This document shows, one piece after another, positions 6,581 through 13,250 of a stretch of 13,250 bases of DNA (its first letter is position 1; every line of letters begins with the position of its first letter). Both the position numbers and the translations under genes were made by a program. The DNA is from SFTH01 sp963643985. Lineage in GTDB: Bacteria; Bacillota; Clostridia; Christensenellales; Aristaeellaceae. The stretch covers positions 1-13,250 of the forward strand of contig CAVINP010000050.1 in assembly GCA_963643985.1 (NCBI GenBank). The letters run 5' to 3'. Under the pieces are notes generated by a model. The model was given only the letters and a program-made list of their open reading frames with translations. It was not told the origin of the DNA and did not search any database.

Positions 6581-9500
6581 TTGAGACTGAAGAAACTGAT
6601 TATACACGGCTTTAAATCCTTCGCGGATCATGTCGAGATCGTCTTTGAAGACGGCATCACCGGCGTGGTGGGTCCCAACGGCTGCGGTAAGAGCAACATT
6701 GCGGACTCCATGAAGTGGGTGCTGGGCGAACAGAGCGCAAAGTCGCTTCGCGGCGCGAAGATGGAGGATGTCATCTTCGGTGGCACGGAGAAGCGCAAGC
6801 GACTGTCCTTCTGCGAGGTGACGCTGATTTTCGACAATGCCGATCATTCGCTGCCCATCGACTTTACCGAGGTTTCGGTCACGCGCCGCGTCTACCGCAG
6901 CGGCGAGGGCGAATACAAGATCAACGGTGCAGCCTGCCGGCTGCGCGACATTGTGGATCTCTTCCGTGATACCGGCATCGGCCGTGACGGCTATTCCATG
7001 ATCGGTCAGGGGCGCATCGATGAGATACTTTCTGCCAAGTCCGAGGATCGCCGCCAGGTCTTCGAGGAAGCGGCCGGCATCGTCAAGTTCAAGACACGCA
7101 AGAACGATGCACAGCGCCGCATGGACAACACCATGCAAAACCTCACGCGCGTGGAGGATATCCTGAGCGAACTGGAGGAGCGCGTGGAGCCGCTCAAGAA
7201 ACAGAGCGAAACTGCCCGTGAATATCTTTCGCTGCGCGACGAACTGAAGCTTCTGGACATTAACGTCTTCCTTTTGCGCACTCAGCGCTACGAGGTCCGT
7301 ATCAAGGAGCTCAAGGAGTCCGTGCAGAGTCTGGAGGAAGCCATCACCCGGGCCAATGCCGAGATGGAGACGGCCGGTGCTCAGCGCGAGGTCTGCCAAA
7401 AGATGCTCGATGAGCTGGAGTTGCGTGCCGCAGAGAAGCGTGAGCAGGTTCAGACGCTGATACGCGAGGTGGAGGCGCAGGAGGGCGCGGTGCGCGTCAT
7501 GCGCGAACGCCTTTCGGCCGGCGAAAAGGAACGTATGCGCCTGACGGAGCAGCGCGATGCTGCGAGCAAGGGGCGCGAAGGCGTTGCGGAACGCCTCGAG
7601 GTCTTAAAAGAGAGCATTGCGCGGGACGACGTGCAGGTCAATGCGGATGCCGAGAGCCTTCAAAAACGGGAGGAAACGCTCGAGACCGCCGAGAAGAATC
7701 TGACGGAACTGGAAACGCGCTCGGAAAATATGAAGCAGCAGATCATTCAGGCGATGAACCGCCTGGGCGATGTGCGCTCCCAGCGGGCCCGTTTGGGCGC
7801 CATGAAGACGGCGCTGGAGAATCAGCTGCAGAGCATGCAGGATGATCGGGAACGCGAGCAGGCGGGCGTGGATTCGCTGATCGAGCAGGTGCGTGAGGCC
7901 ACGGAACGCCTGCAGGCTGAGGAAGCACGGCGCGACGAGCTCAAGGCGCAGTCGGCGGACCACAACCTGCGCGTACAGGCACTCAACGATCGGTTGCAGG
8001 CACTCTCCGCACAGGTGACGGAATGTCAGAACCGGCGTCAGAGCGCGGATTCCAGAATGAAGCTGCTGCGGGAAATGCAGCGCGACTACGAGGGATACAA
8101 CAACTCGGTCAAGCAGGTGCTGTTGCAGGCACGGCGCAACCCCAATTCGGGCGTGCACGGCGTGGTGGCGGATTTGATCCGCGTGCCGGAGAAGTTGGAG
8201 CGTGCCATCGACATGGTGCTGGGTGGCGCGTTGCAGAACATCGTTGTCGAGCGTGACGAGGACGCCAAGCGCATGATCGAGTATCTGAGGTCAAACCGCT
8301 TCGGACGGGCGACGTTTCTGCCCATCGGTTCGGTGCGCGGGCGCACGCTCACGCCGCAGGAGCGGCAGGTACTGAAGCTGCCCGGCTGCATCGGCGTGGC
8401 TTCGGAGCTGATCGAATACGACAGCAGATATCAGGGCGTTGCCGACAACCTGCTGGGCAGGACGGTGATTGCCGAGGATCTGACCAGCGGCATTGCCATC
8501 CAGCGTGCATCGCACTATCAGCTGCGTCTGGTGACCCTGCAGGGCGATGTCATGCACTCCGGCGGTTCCATGACCGGCGGAAGCGTGCAGTCGCGCATGA
8601 CCAGTCTGCTCTCCCGCAGCCGTGAGATCGAGGAGACGGAGAAAAAACTCAAAGAACTGAACGGACAGCTTGACAAGCAGCGCGAGATATACGCGCAGCT
8701 GGATTCCGAGCGCACATCCCTCAAGAAGGAGCGCAGCGAACTCTTTGATGCGCTGCACCAGCAGGAAGTGCTCTGCGGCCGCGCAGATGCGATGCTCAAG
8801 GCTGTCCGCGACGAACAGGCTGCCAACAACGCGCGTGTAGAGCGCGTGGAAAGTGAGCGGACACGTCTGAGTGAGCAGCTCGCGCAGGTCGAAGGCTCGC
8901 TGACGGCGCTGGATGATCAGCAGCAGGATGCCCAGACTTCGACCGAGGATCGCCAGAGCGAGGTCAGGCAGCTGCAGGATAAGATATTTGCCATGCGCAC
9001 GCAGAACGAACAGTTGCGCACGAGCGTTACGGACGCACGCGTCGCCCTGGCTCAGCTGCGTCGCGGCCTTGAGGCGGATCGCGCCGACTACGAGCGCCTC
9101 TCGCAGCAGATCGAGGACAGCGAGCGCATATTTGCCGAGTCTGAGCAACAGCTCAAGGTCTGCAACGAGGATATGGCGAACAATGCTTCGATGCTTGAGC
9201 GGGACATTGCCGCACTGGAGGACGCACGAACCCGGCTGAACACGGCTCGCGATGCCTTCAACGTCGACGATGCGGCTCGAACGGATGCCCAGAAGCGCCT
9301 GCAGCGCATCGGCGAGGAGATCGACGGTATCCGCACACGATCGGACGATTTCAATGACAGGCATCACCGCTCGGAACTGCAGCTCACGCGCGTGGAGGGC
9401 GAATACAAGCAGATTCAGGATCGCATCTGGGAGGATTACGAGCTGACATACGCGACCGCAGAACCCTTCCGTCAGGAGGACTTCAAGCTTACCGAGGCAG

Positions 9501-10150
9501 AAAAGCGCATTTCCGTCATCCGCGCCCGCATTCGTTCGATGGGCACGGTGAACGTGGCGGCAGTGGATGAATACCGCAAGACCGTGGAGCGTGTGGAGGA
9601 AATGAGCAGCCAGCGCGACGATCTTCTGAAGGCGCGGACCGATCTGGAAGGCATCATAGCCGATCTGGAAAAACAGATGGACGAGCAGTTCAGGAGCCAG
9701 TTTGCACTGATCAACCAGAATTTCGCCAGGACGTTTACGCGCCTCTTCGGTGGCGGCACGGCGGAACTGCGCCTGTCCGACCCCAAGGATGCGCTTAACT
9801 GCGGCATAGAGATCGTTGCCCAGCCGCCGGGAAAGAAGCTGCAGATGCTCTCGCTTCTCTCGGGCGGCGAGCGTGCGCTGACGGCAATAGCGATACTTTT
9901 TGCGATACTGGATCTCAAGCCCACACCCTTCTGCGTGCTGGACGAGATCGAGGCCGCACTGGACGATGCGAACATCGACACCTATGCCGACTACCTCAAG
10001 AGTTATTCCAAGAACACGCAGTTTATCGTCATCACCCACAGAAAGGGCACAATGGAGCGCTGTGACGCGCTCTACGGCGTGGTGATGCAGGAGAAGGGCG
10101 TATCCAAGACGGTTTCGGTGAAACTCAACGAAGCATTGCAAGGAGTGTGA
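6581..10150 (+). CDS. smc: Chromosome segregation ATPase SMC
   Basis: This 1189-aa protein is a full-length bacterial condensin SMC, the ring-forming ATPase that, with ScpA and ScpB, compacts and separates chromosomes. The N-terminal head has the Walker A GPNGCGKS (31-38). Two long coiled-coil arms (about 165-500 and 680-1000, rich in E, Q, R, L heptads) flank a hinge (about 515-670) with GVHGVVADLI, a glycine-rich stretch HSGGSMTGGS and AIDMVLGGALQNIVVE. The C-terminal head carries the ABC signature LLSGGER (Ser1094-Arg1098) and Walker B VLDEIEAALDD (Asp1121, Glu1122). Translation must begin at TTG 6581: an in-frame TAA lies at 6572-6574 and no other start codon stands between. GGGAG (6565-6569) within the end of rnc is the probable ribosome site. 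ScpA and ScpB are not in the window. Confidence 0.97.
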   Translation: MRLKKLIIHGFKSFADHVEIVFEDGITGVVGPNGCGKSNIADSMKWVLGEQSAKSLRGAKMEDVIFGGTEKRKRLSFCEVTLIFDNADHSLPIDFTEVSVTRRVYRSGEGEYKINGAACRLRDIVDLFRDTGIGRDGYSMIGQGRIDEILSAKSEDRRQVFEEAAGIVKFKTRKNDAQRRMDNTMQNLTRVEDILSELEERVEPLKKQSETAREYLSLRDELKLLDINVFLLRTQRYEVRIKELKESVQSLEEAITRANAEMETAGAQREVCQKMLDELELRAAEKREQVQTLIREVEAQEGAVRVMRERLSAGEKERMRLTEQRDAASKGREGVAERLEVLKESIARDDVQVNADAESLQKREETLETAEKNLTELETRSENMKQQIIQAMNRLGDVRSQRARLGAMKTALENQLQSMQDDREREQAGVDSLIEQVREATERLQAEEARRDELKAQSADHNLRVQALNDRLQALSAQVTECQNRRQSADSRMKLLREMQRDYEGYNNSVKQVLLQARRNPNSGVHGVVADLIRVPEKLERAIDMVLGGALQNIVVERDEDAKRMIEYLRSNRFGRATFLPIGSVRGRTLTPQERQVLKLPGCIGVASELIEYDSRYQGVADNLLGRTVIAEDLTSGIAIQRASHYQLRLVTLQGDVMHSGGSMTGGSVQSRMTSLLSRSREIEETEKKLKELNGQLDKQREIYAQLDSERTSLKKERSELFDALHQQEVLCGRADAMLKAVRDEQAANNARVERVESERTRLSEQLAQVEGSLTALDDQQQDAQTSTEDRQSEVRQLQDKIFAMRTQNEQLRTSVTDARVALAQLRRGLEADRADYERLSQQIEDSERIFAESEQQLKVCNEDMANNASMLERDIAALEDARTRLNTARDAFNVDDAARTDAQKRLQRIGEEIDGIRTRSDDFNDRHHRSELQLTRVEGEYKQIQDRIWEDYELTYATAEPFRQEDFKLTEAEKRISVIRARIRSMGTVNVAAVDEYRKTVERVEEMSSQRDDLLKARTDLEGIIADLEKQMDEQFRSQFALINQNFARTFTRLFGGGTAELRLSDPKDALNCGIEIVAQPPGKKLQMLSLLSGGERALTAIAILFAILDLKPTPFCVLDEIEAALDDANIDTYADYLKSYSKNTQFIVITHRKGTMERCDALYGVVMQEKGVSKTVSVKLNEALQGV

Positions 10151-10156
10151 TTAGCA

Positions 10157-11053
10157 ATGGGACTGTTCGACAAAATCAAAAACGGTCTGCGCAGGACGCG
10201 TGAGGCCCTCTCGGGTCGCATGGACGAACTGGTGGAGACCTATAAGGAACTGGACGATGACTTTTATGAGGATCTGACGGACATACTGATCATGGCTGAC
10301 GTTGGCATGACAACGGCCGATCTGGCTGTATCGCGGCTGCGCGAGAAATGCACGAGCGAAAAGATCGGCAACCCCGAAAAGGCGCGCGAGGCGCTCAAGG
10401 AGATCCTGGTAGACATCCTCCGCGCCGAGCCGATGCGTCTGGAAAGCCCCATGGTGCTGCTGGTCATCGGCGTCAACGGTGTCGGCAAGACCACCAGCAT
10501 CGGCAAGCTGGCCTCCCGACTGAAGGTGATGGGCCGCAGGGTGATCATCTGCGCCGCAGACACCTTCCGCGCGGCGGCTGCGGATCAGCTGACGGTCTGG
10601 TCGGAGCGTGCGCAAGTGCCGATCATCAAGCAGAAGGAGGGCGCAGACCCCGCAGCCGTGGTCTTTGACGGCATACAGGCGGCACGCAGCCGCCATGCGG
10701 ACGTGCTGCTGGTGGACACCGCCGGCCGTCTGCACAACAAGGCACACCTGATGGAAGAACTGAAGAAGATCAGCAGAGTGGTGGAGCGCGACTATCCGGA
10801 AGCCACGGTGAAGGCACTGCTGGTGATCGATGCGACAACGGGCCAGAATGGCCTGTCGCAGGCGAAGCTCTTCGGTGAGGTCGCCAATCTGGACGGCATC
10901 ATACTGACCAAGCTGGACGGCACGGCCAAGGGCGGCATTGCGGTGGCGATCCGCAACGAGCTGAACCTGCCCGTCAGGTACATCGGTGTGGGCGAACAGT
11001 TGGACGATATGCAGCCGTTTGATGCCAAACAGTTCGTGGATGCTCTGTTCTGA
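10157..11053 (+). CDS. ftsY: Signal recognition particle receptor FtsY
   Basis: FtsY docks the ribosome-SRP complex at the membrane and works with Ffh through reciprocal GTP hydrolysis. The 298-aa protein has the short N domain (about 1-90) and the G domain with GVNGVGKTT (105-113), DTFRAAAADQL (135-145), DTAGR (187-191), TKLDGTAKGG (251-260) and the closing GVGEQLDDMQPFD. It lacks the long acidic A domain of E. coli FtsY, as is normal in Bacillota; the short amphipathic N-terminus (MGLFDKIKNGLRRTR) probably gives membrane contact. AAGGAG (10140-10145) overlaps the end of smc and lies 11 nt before the ATG. The smc-ftsY order and 6-nt gap are standard. Confidence 0.97.
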   Translation: MGLFDKIKNGLRRTREALSGRMDELVETYKELDDDFYEDLTDILIMADVGMTTADLAVSRLREKCTSEKIGNPEKAREALKEILVDILRAEPMRLESPMVLLVIGVNGVGKTTSIGKLASRLKVMGRRVIICAADTFRAAAADQLTVWSERAQVPIIKQKEGADPAAVVFDGIQAARSRHADVLLVDTAGRLHNKAHLMEELKKISRVVERDYPEATVKALLVIDATTGQNGLSQAKLFGEVANLDGIILTKLDGTAKGGIAVAIRNELNLPVRYIGVGEQLDDMQPFDAKQFVDALF

Positions 11054-11068
11054 TGGGAGGAAATACCG

Positions 11069-12175
11069 GTGGACATAAATCTTATCCGGGATGCGGTCGG
11101 GCATTTTGCATTTGAAGGATGTTTCGCGAATGCCGAGGAACTGCTCAGCGGCCACATCAACAGAACTTACCACCTGGTTTTCGGGCTTCCGGACGGCGGC
11201 AAGCGCGAATATATACTGCAAAAGATCAATACCTACGTCTTCAAAAAGCCCGAGGAACTGATGAGTAACATCAAGCGTGTAACGGAGTATCTGCAGGGCA
11301 TCTGCCGGGACGAAGGCATAGATGCGAGCCGCCGCGTGCTGCACCTGATCGACACGACCGACGGCGAATGCATGTACCGCGACAATGAGGGCGGCTGCTG
11401 GCGCGCCTACGATTATGTCACGGATGCCACGGCATACAATATCCTGGAATCGGGTGTGCAGTTCGAGGAATCCGGCCGTGCTTTCGGCAGATTTCAGCGC
11501 ATGCTCAGCACATTCCCTGCGGCAGAACTCTACGAGACCATACCGGACTTTCACAACACGCGCAAGCGCTTCGAAAACTTTGAAACGGCCGTAGCCGCAG
11601 ACAAATCCGGCAGGGCCGGCGGTGTCGGACAGGAGATCCGCTTTTTCAGGGAGCGCAGCAAGCAGATGACGCGCATTGTGGAGCTGATCGAAGCGGGCGA
11701 ACTGCCGCTGCGCGTGACGCACAACGACACCAAGATCAACAATGTCATGCTCGATAACGAAACCGGCGAGGGCATCTGCGTGATCGATCTGGACACGGTT
11801 ATGCCCGGTTCCGCGCTCTACGACTACGGCGATTCCATCAGAACCGGCGCCTCCACGGCTGCCGAGGACGAGAAGGATCTGTCAAAGATCGATGTGGACA
11901 TGGATATGTTCCGTGCCTTCACAAAGGGCTTTATCTCCGGAACAGACGGCAGCCTGACGAAACTTGAGCTTGAACTGCTGCCCCTGGGTGCACTCGTGAT
12001 GATCTATGAAAACGGCATGCGCTTTTTGACGGATTATATTGACGGAGACGTCTATTTCAGGGTGGCGTATCCGGAGCACAATCTCGTGCGTGCACGCTCG
12101 CAGATGAAGTTGCTGGAGTGCATGGAGGCCAAGTATGACACGCTCTGCGCCATCACGCGTGAGCTGGTGGGATAA
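11069..12175 (+). CDS. Phosphotransferase of the APH/choline-kinase fold, N-acetylhexosamine 1-kinase-like
   Basis: This 368-aa kinase belongs to the aminoglycoside phosphotransferase fold family. Residues 214-225 hold the catalytic loop LRVTHNDTKINN (His218, Asp220, Lys222, Asn225), followed by the metal-binding ICVIDLDTVMPG (Asp240, Asp242) and YDYGDSIRTG. The N-lobe motif ILQKINTYVFKKPEELMSNI (49-68) is typical of the subgroup that includes NahK, the kinase that phosphorylates GlcNAc or GalNAc at C1 in host-glycan use. Relatives are often misannotated as mucin-desulfating sulfatases. The substrate is not proven, and no other glycan gene is beside it. Translation starts with GTG at 11069, 8 nt after GGGAGG (11055-11060); the 15-nt gap from ftsY suggests it is the last or next-to-last gene of that operon. 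Antibiotic resistance is not implied. Confidence 0.85.
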   Translation: MDINLIRDAVGHFAFEGCFANAEELLSGHINRTYHLVFGLPDGGKREYILQKINTYVFKKPEELMSNIKRVTEYLQGICRDEGIDASRRVLHLIDTTDGECMYRDNEGGCWRAYDYVTDATAYNILESGVQFEESGRAFGRFQRMLSTFPAAELYETIPDFHNTRKRFENFETAVAADKSGRAGGVGQEIRFFRERSKQMTRIVELIEAGELPLRVTHNDTKINNVMLDNETGEGICVIDLDTVMPGSALYDYGDSIRTGASTAAEDEKDLSKIDVDMDMFRAFTKGFISGTDGSLTKLELELLPLGALVMIYENGMRFLTDYIDGDVYFRVAYPEHNLVRARSQMKLLECMEAKYDTLCAITRELVG

Positions 12176-12179
12176 ACGG

Positions 12180-12245
12180 ATGCAGGACCTGTTCCGTTGG
12201 TTCGAAGACAAGGCTGCACGAAAAAGGAGATGCGATCGCGCATGA
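12180..12245 (+). CDS. Possible 21-aa coupling peptide upstream of tag
   Basis: An ATG 4 nt after the kinase stop opens a 21-codon frame, MQDLFRWFEDKAARKRRCDR plus Ala, ending in a TGA that overlaps the chosen tag start as ATGA (12242-12245). GGTGGGA at 12166-12172 is a weak ribosome site 7 nt before it. The peptide is basic in its second half. The overlap would allow translational re-initiation at tag, but a frame this short can arise by chance, and no family is recognised. Confidence 0.2.
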   Translation: MQDLFRWFEDKAARKRRCDRA

Positions 12246-12820
12246 ACGGATCAACGCCTGCGGAATGGCCGGACGGGAAGAGAAGATGTCCTTGGGCGAA
12301 TCCGAAAAACGGGCGGTACATCCGCTATCATGACGAGGAGTGGGGCATCCCCGTTTACGATGACAGGAAACTCTTTGAAATGCTGACGCTTGAGTGTTTT
12401 CAGGCAGGACTGTCGTGGGAATGCGTGCTGAATAAGCGGGACGCATTCCGCGAGGCGTTTGACGGCTTTGATTTGGAAAAAGTCTGCGCCTACGATGAAA
12501 CCAAGCTGGAATTACTGATAAATAATCCCGGCATTATTCGCAACCGCCTGAAAATACGGGCCTGCGTGACCAATGCACGGATATTTTGTGAAATACAGCG
12601 GGAATACGGCAGCTTTTCCGGCTATCTTTGGCATTGGACGGACGGGAAAATCATCCGTGAAAATACGCGGACAAGTTCTCCTCTGTCCGATGCCGTATCG
12701 AAGGATTTGAAAAAACGCGGAATGAAATTCGTGGGCACAACCGTCATATACGCCTATCTGCAGGCCGTGGGCGTTATCAGTGCCCACATGGACGGTTGCT
12801 TTTTGTGCAGGCAAAAATGA
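12242..12820 (+). CDS. tag: DNA-3-methyladenine glycosylase I
   Basis: Tag excises 3-methyladenine from alkylated DNA in base excision repair. The 192-aa protein matches the family along its length: RCPWAN (15-20), RYHDEEWGIPVYDDRKLFE (28-46), LECFQAGLSW (50-59) with Glu51 and Trp59 lining the base pocket, NPGIIRNRLKI, KKRGMKFVGTTVIYAYLQAVG (157-177) and HMDGC (182-186). The structural zinc site is complete: Cys16, His30, His182 and Cys186. ATG 12242 was chosen because it lies just before conserved sequence and 12 nt after AAAGGAG (12223-12229); ATG 12230 abuts that site and TTG 12197 has none. Codon use is visibly more AT-rich than in ftsY or smc, hinting at a separate history. It may share the upstream transcript, as no terminator is seen in the 66-nt gap. 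Confidence 0.94.
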   Translation: MNGSTPAEWPDGKRRCPWANPKNGRYIRYHDEEWGIPVYDDRKLFEMLTLECFQAGLSWECVLNKRDAFREAFDGFDLEKVCAYDETKLELLINNPGIIRNRLKIRACVTNARIFCEIQREYGSFSGYLWHWTDGKIIRENTRTSSPLSDAVSKDLKKRGMKFVGTTVIYAYLQAVGVISAHMDGCFLCRQK

Positions 12821-12859
12821 GCCCGGTACGGATTTAACCGTTTCCGCAGGATAAGAATG

Positions 12860-12924
12860 CTGACCCCTCTGCCGTTCAGCTTCCCTTTCGTGGGAAGGAG
12901 ATCACGAAGCGGCGGAGGGGTCAG
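12860..12924. repeat. 65-bp palindromic element (MITE-like or terminator hairpin)
   Basis: A 15-bp inverted repeat (12860-12874 with 12910-12924; CTGACCCCTC... and ...GAGGGGTCAG) has one position that pairs only as a G-U. Inside are two mutually exclusive small hairpins: CTTCCC/GGGAAG (12880-12885/12892-12897) and TTCGTG/CACGAA (12887-12892/12903-12908). The GC-rich ends resemble the short palindromic repeats scattered through genomes of gut Clostridia. It lies 39 nt after tag and may also end transcription, although no T-run follows on either strand. No flanking target duplication is evident. Confidence 0.55.
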
Positions 12925-13250
12925 TTCATCTTCGATTTACCCGGCAAATGCATCAGTTTCAAAAAATGACGGCAGAGTAAATGCATGTCGCAATGGGTTA
13001 GATAGATCTAACTATTTCAAAAATTAACACTGGTGGTGTTCCAAAAGATTTGTCTAAATTTACCTCGAAATTTTATTCGACGTACTATCATAAGTGAAAA
13101 CATACATATTATGTATAAAAATATTCAACATATATGATAATGAACTGAATATCTGTAAATTATCATGCATATGCTTAAAAATAAATACAAAAATACAGAC
13201 TTATAAATTAACTTTCAAATTGATTCTTTTCTGCTACAATAGATACAGGT
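12925..13250. other. AT-rich non-coding tail with small inverted repeats
   Basis: After the palindromic element the base composition drops sharply to AT-rich and no reading frame of gene length exists on either strand. It holds an 8-bp direct repeat AAATGCAT (12946-12953, 12979-12986), an inverted repeat GTTAGAT-AG-ATCTAAC (12997-13012), a TACATA-T-TATGTA palindrome (13103-13115) and an ATGATAAT/ATTATCAT stem with a 17-nt loop (13134-13141/13159-13166). It most likely is the upstream control region of a gene to the right. Confidence 0.6.
13212..13240 (+). promoter_or_regulatory. Extended -10 promoter pointing out of the right edge
   Basis: TGCTACAAT (13232-13240) fits the extended -10 form TG-N-TATAAT with one mismatch. 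A 17-nt spacer upstream puts a weak -35, CTTTCA, at 13212-13217. Transcription would start near 13247, so a rightward gene probably begins beyond the window. Confidence 0.5.

Noticed and set aside
8291..10141. A 616-codon open frame on the minus strand opposite smc
   Set aside because: It is antisense to the highly conserved smc coding sequence, has no recognisable domain or ribosome site, and long antisense frames are expected opposite GC-rich coiled-coil genes.
11069..12175. Aminoglycoside resistance gene
   Set aside because: The catalytic loop is shared by the whole kinase fold; the N-lobe and overall pattern resemble N-acetylhexosamine 1-kinases, not known aminoglycoside phosphotransferases.
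13065..13080. TCGAA/TTCGA inverted repeat in the AT-rich tail
   Set aside because: A 5-bp stem with a 6-nt spacer is expected by chance in such sequence and has no supporting context.
1..13250. CRISPR arrays, insertion sequences, defence or toxin-antitoxin genes
   Set aside because: No regularly spaced repeats, transposase motifs or recognised defence families were found in any frame.

Overview
The window looks like chromosomal DNA of a GC-rich Clostridia-type Bacillota (Firmicute), most likely an anaerobe of the gut-associated Eubacteriales/Oscillospirales/Christensenellales kind. The basis is the gene order plsX-acpP-rnc-smc-ftsY, strong AGGAGG-type ribosome binding sites, an XpaC-family protein, and a clostridial-type XPD/DinG-like helicase fused to a PD-(D/E)XK nuclease domain. 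The lineage is inferred; there is no rRNA or other taxonomic marker here.

Layout. 1-43 is the 3' end of a tRNA, probably Arg(CCG), followed by a perfect-stem terminator. 84-225 is AT-rich and non-coding; it holds a GATGTCAAA direct repeat and the terminator of the next gene. 226-1035 (minus) is a short, divergent class I mannose-6-phosphate isomerase-like protein that has apparently lost the segment carrying three of the four usual metal ligands. It is divergent from a nuclease-helicase at 1152-3461 (plus). The space between them contains promoters for both and a perfect 14-bp palindrome. An XpaC-like membrane protein (3505-4467) has its own near-consensus promoter, which overlaps the helicase stop codon, and a clear terminator.

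The central block, 4548-12175, is a tightly packed plus-strand operon from one good promoter: plsX (phospholipid precursor synthesis), acpP (acyl carrier protein), rnc (RNase III), smc (chromosome condensation, TTG start) and ftsY (SRP receptor). An aminoglycoside-phosphotransferase-fold kinase resembling N-acetylhexosamine 1-kinase follows 15 nt after ftsY. A tag gene (3-methyladenine DNA glycosylase I) follows after 66 nt and may be read from the same transcript. The operon joins lipid synthesis, RNA processing, chromosome organisation and membrane targeting, as is usual in Bacillota.

From 12821 to the end there is no gene. This tail has a 65-bp palindromic element (MITE-like or terminator-like), then an abrupt change to AT-rich DNA with several small inverted repeats, and finally an extended -10 promoter that would serve a gene beyond the right edge.

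No CRISPR array, insertion sequence or recognisable defence island was seen. The most unusual items are the ligand-depleted ManA-like protein, the nuclease-XPD/DinG helicase fusion, an acyl carrier protein that lacks the conserved Leu37 and Glu41, and the structured AT-rich right end.
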